A DNA stretch of 46,465 bases from Microcystis aeruginosa Ma_MB_S_20031200_S102 (GCA_007095845.1 SFBI01000056.1:1-46465); one strand, 5' to 3'; shown: positions 33,116-42,557, numbered from the stretch's first letter. The notes: generated by a model not told the origin, from the letters alone. A program made the numbers and translations.

Positions 33116-34794
33116 CACTCTCTTAACCTTTCTCGCACTCTGTCAATGGGAACCGCTAAACCGCAGCCCAATTTTACGGCATTTTCTAGGGGTTTGGGAG
33201 TAGAGGTATCAGCACAAAATAAACCCGCTTGGGAAATCACTCCCACCACTTGATTTTTATCGTTTAAAACTGGACTTCCCGACTGTCCAGAAACGACAAA
33301 CATGGATAAACTTAAGGATTTTTCGTTATTATCATTAACCGTGCCTTTGCTGACAGTCCAATCTTTTTGATTAAAAGGATTACCGATCGAGATTACCAGT
33401 TGATTAGGGGCAATTGGTAGGGGTGCTAAAGCTAAAGGTTTTAAATCTGGGGGGGGATTTTTTACCTCTAATACTGCTAAATCGAGCCAGTCGTCAGGGG
33501 GGGTAATGTGGAGAATTTTAGCTTTTGAACGCTTGCGAATTTTTCCCTGGGGTGGTTGGCTATAATACTCCACAAAAATGCGCGCTTCTGGGTCGATTTC
33601 TTGACGGTAATTCGTCACCACATGGCGGTTAGTTACGATCCAAGCTGTGTCTTGATCTCGTTTTAATAACCAACCGGTGCCGATACCATTTTTATTTTGA
33701 CCCCGCACGACAATTTTAACAATTGAGCGTTTTAAATTCACCAGAGGATCAGTCTTAACACTGGGAATTATCTCTGGCATTTTTAATAATTCGGGATGAT
33801 CGTGAATTAATCGACCTCGTTGGATTTCCTGTAAAACAAATCTAGCTTCTGATAAATTGGGATCAATTTCTACGGCCTGCCGACACCAATTTAGACCCTC
33901 ATCAATCTGGCCGATATTAATATATACATAACAGAGATTTTCGTAAATCTTGGCATTTTTAGGGCTAATTTGGCGCGCTTGTTGAAAAACTGCCATCGCT
34001 TCCCCTAGTTTTCCCTGTTCCGCTAAAGCTTCGCCTAGATAATTATAAACATTCCCATCTTTAGAAGCGTAAATTAAAGCCTGTCGATATATTTGCTCTG
34101 CTTGCTGCCATTTTTCCTGTTTTGCTAGGGTTTCTCCCAATTTTTTGTAGGTTTCACCCTGACTAGGCATCAATTCTAGAGCTTGCTGATAGGCATCACC
34201 GGCCTCTGGCCAGAGTTGCTGTTCACTGTAGGCCTTTCCCAGATAAAAATAGGCCTTTCCCTGAGTAGGATCGAGAAAAACCGCTGCTTGCAGAGCTTTC
34301 GCCGCCTCGTCCCAACGTTGTAAACTATAGAGAGCTTTTCCTAGCTGAAATTGCGCTTTAAAAGTTGGTTTAATGATAATTGCTTTTTGGTAAGCATCGA
34401 TCGCCCCTGACCATTTTTCCTCTTGCGCGAAGATATCCCCCAAAGCCACTAAATAATTACTTTGGGAGGGTCCCATCGGTGGTTTATTATTAACGATAAA
34501 GCCACGATTATATGCTTGTAAGGCTTCAGCATAGCGTTTTTGACTTTGCAAGACCTGAGCGATTTTTATATGGGCTTGGACTGAATTTTCGTCAAAAGAT
34601 AAAACTGTTCGGTAAGCAGACAGAGCCGATTCCTTTTCCCCCGCAGCCAAAAGTCGATCGCCTTGCCAGAGATAGGCCAAGGCAATAAGATAAAAAATAG
34701 CAAAGGGAGCAGCGACGATAAAGGCAATAATTAAAAATATTTGCAGGGGTTTGCTAGAATAGCGGCGACCGATTTTAATATCTTTTCTTTTCAT
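33106..34794 (-). CDS. Membrane-anchored TPR protein with trypsin-like serine protease domain
   Basis: The 562-residue protein has one N-terminal membrane helix (about 18-42). About eight tetratricopeptide repeats cover residues 45-325 (AYQKAIIIKPTFKAQFQLGKA, DAYQQALELMP, EQIYRQALIY). An S1/HtrA-like protease domain covers 350-562. The catalytic triad is visible as His391 (VTNRHVV), Asp438 (DWLDLAVL) and Ser505 (VSGQSGSP). There is no PDZ domain, which separates it from DegP/DegQ. The TPR part probably selects substrates or partners outside the membrane. It appears to be a single-gene unit. Confidence 0.85.
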   Translation of the reverse strand: MKRKDIKIGRRYSSKPLQIFLIIAFIVAAPFAIFYLIALAYLWQGDRLLAAGEKESALSAYRTVLSFDENSVQAHIKIAQVLQSQKRYAEALQAYNRGFIVNNKPPMGPSQSNYLVALGDIFAQEEKWSGAIDAYQKAIIIKPTFKAQFQLGKALYSLQRWDEAAKALQAAVFLDPTQGKAYFYLGKAYSEQQLWPEAGDAYQQALELMPSQGETYKKLGETLAKQEKWQQAEQIYRQALIYASKDGNVYNYLGEALAEQGKLGEAMAVFQQARQISPKNAKIYENLCYVYINIGQIDEGLNWCRQAVEIDPNLSEARFVLQEIQRGRLIHDHPELLKMPEIIPSVKTDPLVNLKRSIVKIVVRGQNKNGIGTGWLLKRDQDTAWIVTNRHVVTNYRQEIDPEARIFVEYYSQPPQGKIRKRSKAKILHITPPDDWLDLAVLEVKNPPPDLKPLALAPLPIAPNQLVISIGNPFNQKDWTVSKGTVNDNNEKSLSLSMFVVSGQSGSPVLNDKNQVVGVISQAGLFCADTSTPKPLENAVKLGCGLAVPIDRVRERLREWEL

Positions 34795-35157
34795 TTCTTG
34801 GTTAGGATAGACAACAGGCCACGGTTCGATAGGTGCAATTAATTTTGTCTATGTACTTATAGAGGATTAGGGGAATAGTTAAGGTTGTGGCTGTTAGCTG
34901 GGATGGTTTTCTCCATCTTATTTGTCAACCTCCTTTACCCAGTCTGCTGCTGCGATAATCACTAATAGTATCGTTGGCAATTAAAATTAAAAAGGGAATT
35001 AGGCGATCGCCCTTTGGTGGTGGATGATGTGTCGGAAAATCTCCTACTCACTAAAGTTAACTTAACACTAACCTTATTTAGGGTCTGCTGAAAAGGTTTT
35101 TCGTGGGTGTAGGGTGTAGTGTGTAGGGTTTTACCGATTTTTAGGGGGTCAATTACC

Positions 35158-35302
35158 GGCTCTCTTAGGTTTGGTGGACAAAATGTATTCTAAAATACAT
35201 TCTTTCTGGCGAGCGAGTGGAAGGAACAACAAAGACACAAAGGACACAAAGATTGATCGATCCTCTGTAAGTTAAACTTATCACACAGAACCGAGAAGAG
35301 CC
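35158..35302. mobile_element. MITE-like element family A, copy 3
   Basis: This 145-base copy has GGCTCT/AGAGCC ends and is flanked by the 7-base direct repeat AATTACC (35151-35157 and 35303-35309). Its internal features match the other copies. It sits immediately beside a hairpin (35310-35340), downstream of which the pre-insertion sequence resumes. Confidence 0.85.
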
Positions 35303-35309
35303 AATTACC

Positions 35310-35340
35310 TAAAATTCAGGCACTTTTTACCTGAATTTTA
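35310..35340. repeat. Perfect 11-base-pair hairpin
   Basis: TAAAATTCAGG and CCTGAATTTTA are exact inverted repeats around a nine-base CACTTTTTA loop. It lies at the right edge of a MITE target site. It could be an old terminator or part of another decayed element; there is no T-run. Confidence 0.5.
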
Positions 35341-35412
35341 CCCCCGATCACTCCAATGGTTGGCACTTTTTGAGGAAAAAAAGTCTAAAAGTTTTAGCCA
35401 ACAAGGTTTTTA

Positions 35413-35501
35413 TACTAAATCCGTTGAGTACAGGCTAGTTATGAGGAGAGGCAAAAGTCAAAGGGGAATAAATAATCAGTTTTTAATAACCAGATTTAGT
35501 A
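35413..35501. mobile_element. MITE-like element family C, copy 1
   Basis: TACTAAATCCG at the left and CAGATTTAGTA at the right form near-perfect 11-base terminal inverted repeats. The reverse complement of this 89-base unit matches the element at 41173-41289 on both flanks (TACTAAATCTGGTTATTAAA, GATTATTTATTCCCC, ACTCAAC). The later copy has an extra palindrome in the middle. It carries no ORF. Confidence 0.7.
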
Positions 35502-35635
35502 TTAGATTTATTCAGCAAACCTTATTGAAGAACACTGGTCGGCAATTTTCGTCCATGCTTAATTAAGAAAAATAAACTGTAGTGAAATATACTTTTTCCC
35601 TGTGTTCTAATGGGGATAGATAGGGAAAAAAAATC

Positions 35636-36931
35636 ATGTCAAAATCACTCTTTACCGATGCCAGCAGTCGCTTAGAACGCGCCCTCAAGTATGTCTCCAT
35701 TTCCGATGATGCGATCGAGCGGTTAAAATATCCCAAGGCTAGTCTTAGTGTCTCCATACCCGTCCGTATGGACAACGGTACTTTAAGAATCTTCCAAGGC
35801 TACCGCGTCCGCTACGATGACACCCGCGGTCCTGGCAAAGGAGGGGTGCGCTATCATCCTAACGTCAGCATCGATGAGGTGCAATCCCTGGCCTTTTGGA
35901 TGACCTTTAAATGCGCCCTGCTGGATTTGCCCTTTGGTGGGGCTAAGGGGGGTATTACCCTCAATCCGAAAGAATTGTCAAAAGCCGAGTTAGAACGCCT
36001 TAGCCGGGGCTATATCGAGGGTATAGCCGACTTTATCGGTCCCGATGTCGATATTCTTGCCCCCGATGTTTATACCAACGAGATGATCATGGGTTGGATG
36101 ATGGACCAGTACAGCATCATTCAGCGTAAAATTAGTCCGGCGGTGGTGACGGGGAAACCTTTAACCATGGGAGGCAGTCGCGGCCGCGATACGGCGACGG
36201 GAACGGGAGCTTTTTATGTTATTAACTCTCTTTTGCCGAAATTAAACAAAAAACCCGCTAATACTACCGTAGCCGTCCAAGGATTCGGTAACGCCGGGGC
36301 TGTGGTGGCGGATCTCATCGCCAAAGCTGGTTATCAAGTGGTGGCGGTAAGTGATTCCCAGGGCGGCATTTATCGGGAAAAAGGTCTAGACATTGCCAGT
36401 ATTCGTCAGTATAAACAGGAAAATCGCGGGATTACTGCTATTTACTGTCAGGATACCGTCTGTAATATCGTAGAACACGAGGCGATTAGTAATGAAGAAT
36501 TATTAGCCCTAGATGTGGATGTTTTGATTCCAGCTGCCCTAGAAAACCAAATTACCGCCGAAAATGCCGATCGCGTGCGGGCAAAATATATCTTTGAAGT
36601 GGCCAATGGTCCCACCACCTCGGAAGCCGATCGCATTTTAGACTCAAAAGGGATTCTTGTTTTTCCCGATATTCTGGTTAACGCCGGTGGGGTAACGGTG
36701 AGTTATTTTGAATGGGTGCAAAATCGCAGCGGTCTTTATTGGCAATTAAACGAGATAAATGAGCGCTTAAAAGAAAGAATGGTGACAGAAGCCGAAAAAG
36801 TCTGGTCTTTCGCTCAGGAATTCGATATATCTTTGCGTACCGCCGCCTACGCCCACGCCATTGATCGTCTCGGTGAAGCCCTAGATGCGAAGGGAACCCG
36901 CGACTATTACCAAAATAAGACGAGAGTATAA
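35636..36931 (+). CDS. gdhA: Glutamate dehydrogenase (Glu/Leu/Phe/Val family)
   Basis: This 431-residue hexameric-type dehydrogenase interconverts 2-oxoglutarate plus ammonium and glutamate using NAD(P)H. The substrate domain has RYDDTRGPGKGGVRYHP and the catalytic-lysine motif LPFGGAKGGI. The conserved MGGSRGRDTATGTGA segment follows, then the Rossmann domain (AVQGFGNAGAVVADLIAKAG) and the substrate loop LVNAGGVTVSYFEWVQN. Cofactor preference is not obvious from the end of the second strand (VVAVSDS). It is the only well-supported plus-strand protein gene in the window and stands alone. An AGGGA site about nine bases before the ATG is acceptable. Confidence 0.94.
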   Translation: MSKSLFTDASSRLERALKYVSISDDAIERLKYPKASLSVSIPVRMDNGTLRIFQGYRVRYDDTRGPGKGGVRYHPNVSIDEVQSLAFWMTFKCALLDLPFGGAKGGITLNPKELSKAELERLSRGYIEGIADFIGPDVDILAPDVYTNEMIMGWMMDQYSIIQRKISPAVVTGKPLTMGGSRGRDTATGTGAFYVINSLLPKLNKKPANTTVAVQGFGNAGAVVADLIAKAGYQVVAVSDSQGGIYREKGLDIASIRQYKQENRGITAIYCQDTVCNIVEHEAISNEELLALDVDVLIPAALENQITAENADRVRAKYIFEVANGPTTSEADRILDSKGILVFPDILVNAGGVTVSYFEWVQNRSGLYWQLNEINERLKERMVTEAEKVWSFAQEFDISLRTAAYAHAIDRLGEALDAKGTRDYYQNKTRV

Positions 36932-37074
36932 AAGCCATTGTCTTTTTCAGGGGGTTAAGTGGGTTTGGCTCTAGGTTTTAAAAATCCCAGAAAAGCAGAT
37001 TCCTAGCCAAAAATTAAGATTCTGTCGGCTACAAAGACCCTAGCCAACCCATTAACGAAGCCAGGAGGCAGTCC

Positions 37075-37110
37075 CGATACCAAAGTTGCCACCGCCAAGC
37101 ATGAAAATAT
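37075..37110. repeat. 36-base dispersed repeat, copy 2
   Basis: Matches 11905-11940 at 34 of 36 positions. On the minus strand it would read IFMLGGGNFGI followed by a few further codons (GTASWLR) to a stop, again like the end of a protein. The flanks are unrelated to those of copy 1 beyond the core. Confidence 0.5.
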
Positions 37111-37165
37111 TCTGATTGACGAATTTGCGTTATTTCAGCTTCTATTTTCAAGTCATACCAAATTT

Positions 37166-37413
37166 CTAAATTCCTGACAGACATAGAGCTTCTAAAATCC
37201 AAGATCATCCCGTCAAATAGCCGATAGTGTCATGGGATAAACGATTTAAAAGAGCATCGAGTTTATCTCTTAAAGCATCAAGAGATTGAAAAGTTTCCCA
37301 TGCCAGAGAATTTTTCAGGTAAAGCCAAACTCTCTGATCGGGGTTAACTTCGGAACAACAAGAAGGTTGATAAAACAAGATAATATTGTCGGGAATTTCT
37401 AAGTGTCCCGCAA
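37166..37413 (-). pseudogene. Remnant of an IS630-type transposase (3' end)
   Basis: On the minus strand the reading frame gives FAGHLEIPDNIILFYQPS then CSEVNPDQRVWLYLKNSLAW, FQSLDALRDKLDALLNRL and, after an in-frame stop, WILEALCLSGI. This is the DDE-domain end of IS630-type transposases (PDNI..L.QPPYCPEVNPIERLW normally). The catalytic-region Glu of the NPIE motif is changed to Asp (NPDQR), one stop interrupts it, and everything upstream is missing. It is a dead fragment. Confidence 0.8.
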
Positions 37414-37427
37414 ATTGAGTAACGCAC

Positions 37428-37460
37428 AGAAAACGGGTTTCTCCGAGAAACCCGTTTTCT
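37428..37460. repeat. 16-base-pair perfect palindrome, copy 1
   Basis: AGAAAACGGGTTTCTC and its exact reverse complement are separated by one base. The same palindrome with the same flanks (TTGAGTAACGCAC on one side, CTCATGCA on the other) occurs in opposite orientation at 41233-41265, inside a family C element. Here it sits directly beside the transposase remnant. Confidence 0.85.
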
Positions 37461-37566
37461 ACTCATGCAAGTATATAATTTTAGCCAATGGTTCCCATTA
37501 ACTGGCTCTCTACGTTGAATCGATCGAAAAGTACCAGCTATAAGAGTGATTAGGGGGAAAATTCAG

Positions 37567-39489
37567 CTACTTTATTTCTACGGTGTCTAAATTGTCGGCA
37601 GGAGTAAAACCAAAGAGACGGGAATAAAAATAAAATTCTGCATCTAATGCTCGTTTTATCGATTCAGCTTGACGAAATCCGTGTTGTTCTCCCGCAAAGG
37701 GAACGTAAGCAACGGGTAAACCTTTCGCTTTCAAAGCTTCTACCATCATTTCCGCTTGATTGGGTGGAACTACTCGGTCTTCTAATCCTTGAAAAAAGAT
37801 CACTGGACAGGATAATTGACTGGTAAAATGAATGGGCGATCGCTGATAGTAAATTTCCTTTTCTTGAGGATAAAGTCCCACCAATTTATCTAAATATCTC
37901 GACTCGAATTTATGGGTATCGGTGGCTAAAACCTCTAAATCACTAACTCCGTAATAACTAGCTCCTGCTTTAAAAGTATCATGAAAAGTTAGGGCTGCTA
38001 AAGTTGTATAACCACCGGCGCTGCCTCCAGAAATTGCCAATCTTTCCCCATCGACTAATCCCTGATTAACCAAATATTTTGCCCCGTTGATGCAGTCCTC
38101 CACATCGACAATTCCCCAATTTCCCAGCAAACGCTGACGATATTGACGACCATAACCCGTACTACCGCCATAATTAACATCTAGATAACCAAAACCGCGA
38201 CTGGTCCAGTATTGCACCCGCAGACTTAAACTAGAGGTGGCCGAGGCCGTCGGCCCACCGTGACTTTTGACTAAAAGGGGCGGTAATTCGCCATTAGGGG
38301 CGGTATAATCGGGGTTTTTGGGGGGATAATACCAAGCAGATGCAGTTAGTCCCTGACTGGTGGGAAAAGCGAGCATTTCCGGAATCGAGAAATAATCGCT
38401 AGAAATAGTTAAATTACTGGAAGATTTGAGAATTTCTCTCGTTCCTGTGGCTAAATCCATTGAGATAATCGCCGTTACTTCCGTGAAAGAACCGCCAAGA
38501 AAAACTATTTTGTTACCGCTAACTTGTAGGGAAGAAATGTTAGTATCAGCAGTAATAATTTCTTGGAATTCTCGATTAACAGTATCGATACTTCCTAAAT
38601 ACCAACGACCATCTTTTGTATAGCTACAAATAATCTTTGATTCGCTGGCGAAACCGTAGTTAGATAAACCAAAAACCCAATGAGGATAGGCAAATTCAGC
38701 CTCGATCGGTTCGATAACTGGTTCGATTTGTTCATCGTGGTTAAAGCAATAAAAGTTCCAGAAATCATTGCGATCGCTGGTAAAATATAACTGTTCATCG
38801 GCAGACCAGCGCGGTTCACACACTGACTCATTTTCACCACCAGCAACAACCCGAATATTACTCAAATAAAGATTATTAATATCTGCTACCCAGAGAAAAG
38901 AACTATCCCAGGGCATATTAGGATGATTCCAACTAATCCAAGCTAATCGAGAACCATCGGCACTTAAGCGAGGAGAGGTATAAAAATCATCGCCAGATAC
39001 TAAAGTTTTTATTTCTCCTGTATCCACATCGATGCTGACAATACTATTAATTGGTTCCCGATCTTTTTGGCTATGATCTTCACAAACACAGATTAAACGA
39101 TTGCCAAATTGATCGAGAATTAAATCCGCATAACGACAGGAATTTTCTGGGGTTAGAGGTTGGGGTAAACTATCAGCAGTTTGGCGATAAATTCTTTGGT
39201 CAGCAAAATTACAAAAATAGATAATTCCGGCAACAATTAGATAGGAACCTCCCCCGTATTCATGGACACGAGTTCGCACATTAAAAGGTGCTGGAGTGAT
39301 GTCTGTGGTTGTGCCGTCGGGGTTTAATTTAACTAAAACATTTCGCCCCTTTTCCTGTGGTCTGCCTTCTAACCAATAAATATCTTCTCCATCTAGGGTT
39401 ACACCACCAAGACTAATCGATGCTGCCACAATTAGATCGGAGGTAATCGGTGATTTCCAGGAACCGTAAGCTGATATTTGATGAGACAT
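37567..39489 (-). CDS. S9-family peptidase (prolyl oligopeptidase / acylaminoacyl peptidase-like)
   Basis: The 640-residue protein has an N-terminal seven-bladed beta-propeller (about 10-370, with repeated SPRLSADGSRLAWIS and EPRWSADEQLYFTS blades). A C-terminal alpha/beta hydrolase domain follows, with nucleophile Ser490 in ISGGSAGGYT, Asp571 in QGLEDRVVP and His603 in GEQHGFR. The oxyanion region is KSHGGPTASA. There is no signal peptide, so it acts in the cytosol on small peptides or N-blocked peptides. The ATG at 39489 has a GGAG site upstream. It has no evident operon partner. Confidence 0.9.
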   Translation of the reverse strand: MSHQISAYGSWKSPITSDLIVAASISLGGVTLDGEDIYWLEGRPQEKGRNVLVKLNPDGTTTDITPAPFNVRTRVHEYGGGSYLIVAGIIYFCNFADQRIYRQTADSLPQPLTPENSCRYADLILDQFGNRLICVCEDHSQKDREPINSIVSIDVDTGEIKTLVSGDDFYTSPRLSADGSRLAWISWNHPNMPWDSSFLWVADINNLYLSNIRVVAGGENESVCEPRWSADEQLYFTSDRNDFWNFYCFNHDEQIEPVIEPIEAEFAYPHWVFGLSNYGFASESKIICSYTKDGRWYLGSIDTVNREFQEIITADTNISSLQVSGNKIVFLGGSFTEVTAIISMDLATGTREILKSSSNLTISSDYFSIPEMLAFPTSQGLTASAWYYPPKNPDYTAPNGELPPLLVKSHGGPTASATSSLSLRVQYWTSRGFGYLDVNYGGSTGYGRQYRQRLLGNWGIVDVEDCINGAKYLVNQGLVDGERLAISGGSAGGYTTLAALTFHDTFKAGASYYGVSDLEVLATDTHKFESRYLDKLVGLYPQEKEIYYQRSPIHFTSQLSCPVIFFQGLEDRVVPPNQAEMMVEALKAKGLPVAYVPFAGEQHGFRQAESIKRALDAEFYFYSRLFGFTPADNLDTVEIK

Positions 39490-39620
39490 TTTCTCCTAGA
39501 GTAGTGATTCTAATGGTGAACTAACTTGATCAGAAACGCTGATAAATTAAGAAAATTCCGAGTAAACAGAACAAAGTAGGGATTGACTGCATCCCTACCT
39601 AACTCTCTGTTTTTCTGCAA

Positions 39621-39694
39621 TCGGAGCGGCGGGATTCGAACCCACGACCCCTACTACCCCAAAGTAGTGCGCTACCAAGCTGCGCTACGCCCCG
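39621..39694 (-). tRNA. tRNA-Pro(GGG)
   Basis: The minus strand folds as a complete 74-base cloverleaf. The acceptor CGGGGCG pairs with CGCTCCG, the D-stem is GCGC/GCGC, the anticodon stem CTACT/AGTAG encloses the loop TTGGGGT (anticodon GGG), and the T-arm is GTGGG-TTCGAAT-CCCGC with discriminator A. No CCA is encoded. Confidence 0.93.
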
Positions 39695-39786
39695 ATATTG
39701 AACCTTAACCATCATAGCGATAATCGCAGCATTTTGCAAGCTTTTTTTTTCTTCCTTTCTCCCCCATCCCCGGAATTAGCGGCCAG

Positions 39787-40992
39787 CTATCTAGCTAATT
39801 GGGGAATACGTCCTTTTAATCCCGTCATTAATTGCAGGGCAAACAATTTCAACGGGGGAAAACCGCGCATCATTGCCAATCCGAGACGACGGATGAGAAC
39901 GATGGGCGGCCAGTTATTGGAGAACAGGCGATCTAGAAAATCTGTGAAGCCTAAAATCGCTAAATTCTCGGATTTACGCCATTTTTCGTAGGATTTTAGG
40001 GTAGAAAGCACTCCTATATCCTCTCGCTTTTCCGCTGCTTCCTTTAATACCTGCGCTAAAGCGGCCGCATCCCGAATGCCTAAATTTAAACCTTGACCAC
40101 CGACGGGATGACAACAGTGGGCAGCATCACCAATTAAAGCCAGTCGGGGTTTAACATAGGTATCACTCTGCATTAACTGTACGGGAAAGAGAGCGCGAGG
40201 GCTAACTAATGCTATTTTTCCCAGTAATCCCCCCGTATATGCCTCTAATTTGTCAATAAATTCCGCTTCGGGCATTTCTTGGAGTTTTTTCGCTTCTTGA
40301 TGGGGATTTGTCCAAACGATCTGACAGCGATTACCCTGGAGCGGTAAAATGCCCATCGGACCTGTGGGCCAAAATCTTTCAAAGGCGGTATCGTTGCGAT
40401 CGAGTTGATGTTTAATGGTGAAAGCGACACAGGATTGCCAATATTTCCAACCTTTGGTTTTAATTTGCGCCCCTTGCCGGATAGCAGATTTGGCTCCATC
40501 GGCCCCGATAACTAATTTTGCGGTGATTTTTCGGGTTTGACCGGCTTCTTCCAGGGTGACAGTGGCTGTTGCTGCTCCGTACTCCACTTCTAACACTTTA
40601 GCAGGGGATAACCAGTCAATGCGATCGCAATCTTGGCTGGCATTGTGCAGGGCGGTTAAAATTACTTGATGTTCGCCCACATAGCCCAAATAATCGGTTT
40701 TTAGCTCATCGACCACAAAGGGGACAAAAATCGGAAAATCGGCATCAGAAAGGCGAATATGGCGAAATTTACCGATACTGGGCGAGATTTTATCCCAGAT
40801 ACCCAAGCCTGTAAAAATCCGGCTGGACATCAGCGAGAGGGCATAAGCTTGACGACGGGAAGCGGCCACCTCTAGGGGACGTTCCTCGATCATAGCGATA
40901 TTTAATCCTGTATTTTTTAAGGCCACCGCTAGGGTGGTTCCGACTATACCGCCCCCGACAATGATTAAATCGTAGTTGTCCCGTCCTAACAT
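39787..40992 (-). CDS. FAD-dependent monooxygenase, UbiH/COQ6 family
   Basis: The 401-residue flavoprotein monooxygenase has the dinucleotide-binding GGGIVGTTLAVALKN (residues 13-27), the GADGAKSAIRQ motif, and the second FAD motif ALIGDAAHCCHPVGGQGLN. It belongs to the aromatic-ring hydroxylase group used in quinone biosynthesis. Since cyanobacteria make plastoquinone rather than ubiquinone, a role in plastoquinone or related ring hydroxylation is the usual suggestion for such genes, but it is not proved by sequence. It lies just past tRNA-Pro and has no visible partner. Confidence 0.85.
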   Translation of the reverse strand: MLGRDNYDLIIVGGGIVGTTLAVALKNTGLNIAMIEERPLEVAASRRQAYALSLMSSRIFTGLGIWDKISPSIGKFRHIRLSDADFPIFVPFVVDELKTDYLGYVGEHQVILTALHNASQDCDRIDWLSPAKVLEVEYGAATATVTLEEAGQTRKITAKLVIGADGAKSAIRQGAQIKTKGWKYWQSCVAFTIKHQLDRNDTAFERFWPTGPMGILPLQGNRCQIVWTNPHQEAKKLQEMPEAEFIDKLEAYTGGLLGKIALVSPRALFPVQLMQSDTYVKPRLALIGDAAHCCHPVGGQGLNLGIRDAAALAQVLKEAAEKREDIGVLSTLKSYEKWRKSENLAILGFTDFLDRLFSNNWPPIVLIRRLGLAMMRGFPPLKLFALQLMTGLKGRIPQLAR

Positions 40993-41172
40993 ATAAATAT
41001 TTTTCTCAAAGATAATCAGTGACTACAATGATCTATTCTGACACGATTTTCGGGGTTGCTGTCGGGTTTGATTCTCTTCACCCCACCTAGCCATTGATAG
41101 ACTTGAAAGGGTTTTGTCCGTGGTTGAGAGTTTCGGGTTATCGCTCTTCCTAGACTTCTGGAAGGTTGATAA

Positions 41173-41289
41173 TACTAAATCTGGTTATTAAAGACTGATT
41201 ATTTATTCCCCTTTTTGCATGAGTGCATGAGCAGAAAACGGGTTTCTCGGAGAAACCCGTTTTCTGTGCGTTACTCAACAGATTTAGTA
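41173..41289. mobile_element. MITE-like element family C, copy 2, with palindromic insert
   Basis: The 11-base terminal inverted repeats TACTAAATCTG / CAGATTTAGTA are exact. The outer parts match the reverse complement of 35413-35501. The centre carries the 16-base-pair palindrome (41233-41265) that also occurs next to the IS630 remnant. It has no coding capacity. The rest of the 41000-41423 gap shows no gene. Confidence 0.75.
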
Positions 41290-41423
41290 TAACAAGCTGC
41301 TACAAGCTCTGTTAGCTGATACTCCTGTGGCGCCAGTCTTCTTGGATACCCTGACTTGGGGCAACAACCCGAGAAGTTGGCTAAAGACAAAACCCGCAAC
41401 AGCTAGACTACTCTTTTTTTAAC

Positions 41424-42557
41424 TTAAGGCAAGCTTTCTATTAATTGGATCACAAAGTTAGCCCTTGCAGAATCGCCTAAAGCTAGATAACCTTCTCTGG
41501 CTTTACTATACCAAATCTTGGCTTGATTATTATCTCCTAAAGCTGCATAAACTTCTCCTAAACCAAATTGAGACAAGGTTTTTTCTTCTAATTGTTCTGG
41601 TATCTGAGCTAATTCTATCGCTTTTAGATAATGATTGGTAGCTAGATTAGCTAGGCCAATTTGCCAGTATAAATCAGCTAAGTTTCTCTCGATTATTGCT
41701 GAATTTTGCCCCTGTTTGATGGTAGTTTCTAGAATAGTGATCGCTTCACTGGTAAGATGATAAGTTGCTAGGGATTTGGAGGATAAAACATAGTTATTAA
41801 AAGTTGAAGTCGGTAGGGTATAAGTTCCATAAAAATCGGCTAATATTAATGCTTTAGTTTGCTTATTTATATTTAATTGTTCTATTTTATTAACTTCGTC
41901 CTGTATGGTTGCAACTTCGGAGGAATGTAACCTGATGAATTCTATGTTAGAAGCTTTATCTTGCTCGGAAGACTGTCCCCCATCGGTTTTAATTGTCACA
42001 GAATAAGGAATACCGGGCCGAAAAACTGGTGTTCCGGGATAGGAAATTTGGGTTTGAGAAACTTGCTTTTCCCAGATAATCCCCTGTGAATCCATAACTT
42101 TTATTGTGTAATATCTCGTTTGAGAAACTTCATTCCAGCGCAAAATGGGGGTATCTGTCAGTATCAGGGTGTGACGGGGTGAAATGAGATAGGGGATGAG
42201 TGCATTTGTTCCTCCTAAAGAACCTGGGGGTGGGGGATTTTTGGCTTTTAACGCTTCCCAGATGGGGCAAATTGTCTTTAGTCCAGAGGGTACACCTGAA
42301 CTAACTGGGCGTTGTTGTAAATCGGGACATAATACTGTCACCCTAACACCCTGAAGAGGAAAAATTTGATCACCTTTGTTTAATTCTGTATTAATAGAAA
42401 CGGGTTTAAATTCAGTCCAATTTTGTCTTTTTAGCTTGACGATACCAGTTGTTGATTCAATTCTAGCAGGCAAGGCTATCCCTTTAGCACTTTCTAAAAA
42501 TAGGGTCAGCATTCCTGTGCTTAATCCTAATAGGATGAGTTGGGTTTTGGTGAGCAT
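41424..42557 (-). CDS. Secreted protein with FecR-like and TPR regions
   Basis: This is a 377-residue protein with a signal peptide (MLTKTQLILLGLSTGMLTLFLESAKGIALPA). A beta-rich segment of about 30-100 residues resembles FecR-type sensor domains (ESTTGIVKLKRQNWTEFKPV... GDQIFPLQGVRVTVLCP). An Ig/beta-like middle follows, then C-terminal tetratricopeptide repeats (SEAITILETTIKQGQ; LANLATNHYLKAIELAQ; YAALGDNNQAKIWYSKA). The ATG at 42557 with GGGAG eight bases upstream is preferred over an ATG at 42584. It overlaps the end of the upstream membrane-TPR gene by 31 bases, so translation is probably coupled. This layout is common next to CHAT-TPR genes in cyanobacteria. Function unknown. Confidence 0.7.
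   Translation of the reverse strand: MLTKTQLILLGLSTGMLTLFLESAKGIALPARIESTTGIVKLKRQNWTEFKPVSINTELNKGDQIFPLQGVRVTVLCPDLQQRPVSSGVPSGLKTICPIWEALKAKNPPPPGSLGGTNALIPYLISPRHTLILTDTPILRWNEVSQTRYYTIKVMDSQGIIWEKQVSQTQISYPGTPVFRPGIPYSVTIKTDGGQSSEQDKASNIEFIRLHSSEVATIQDEVNKIEQLNINKQTKALILADFYGTYTLPTSTFNNYVLSSKSLATYHLTSEAITILETTIKQGQNSAIIERNLADLYWQIGLANLATNHYLKAIELAQIPEQLEEKTLSQFGLGEVYAALGDNNQAKIWYSKAREGYLALGDSARANFVIQLIESLP

Noticed and set aside
35360-35566. 68-codon plus-strand frame before gdhA
   Set aside because: Most of it lies in a family C MITE and there is no ribosome site.
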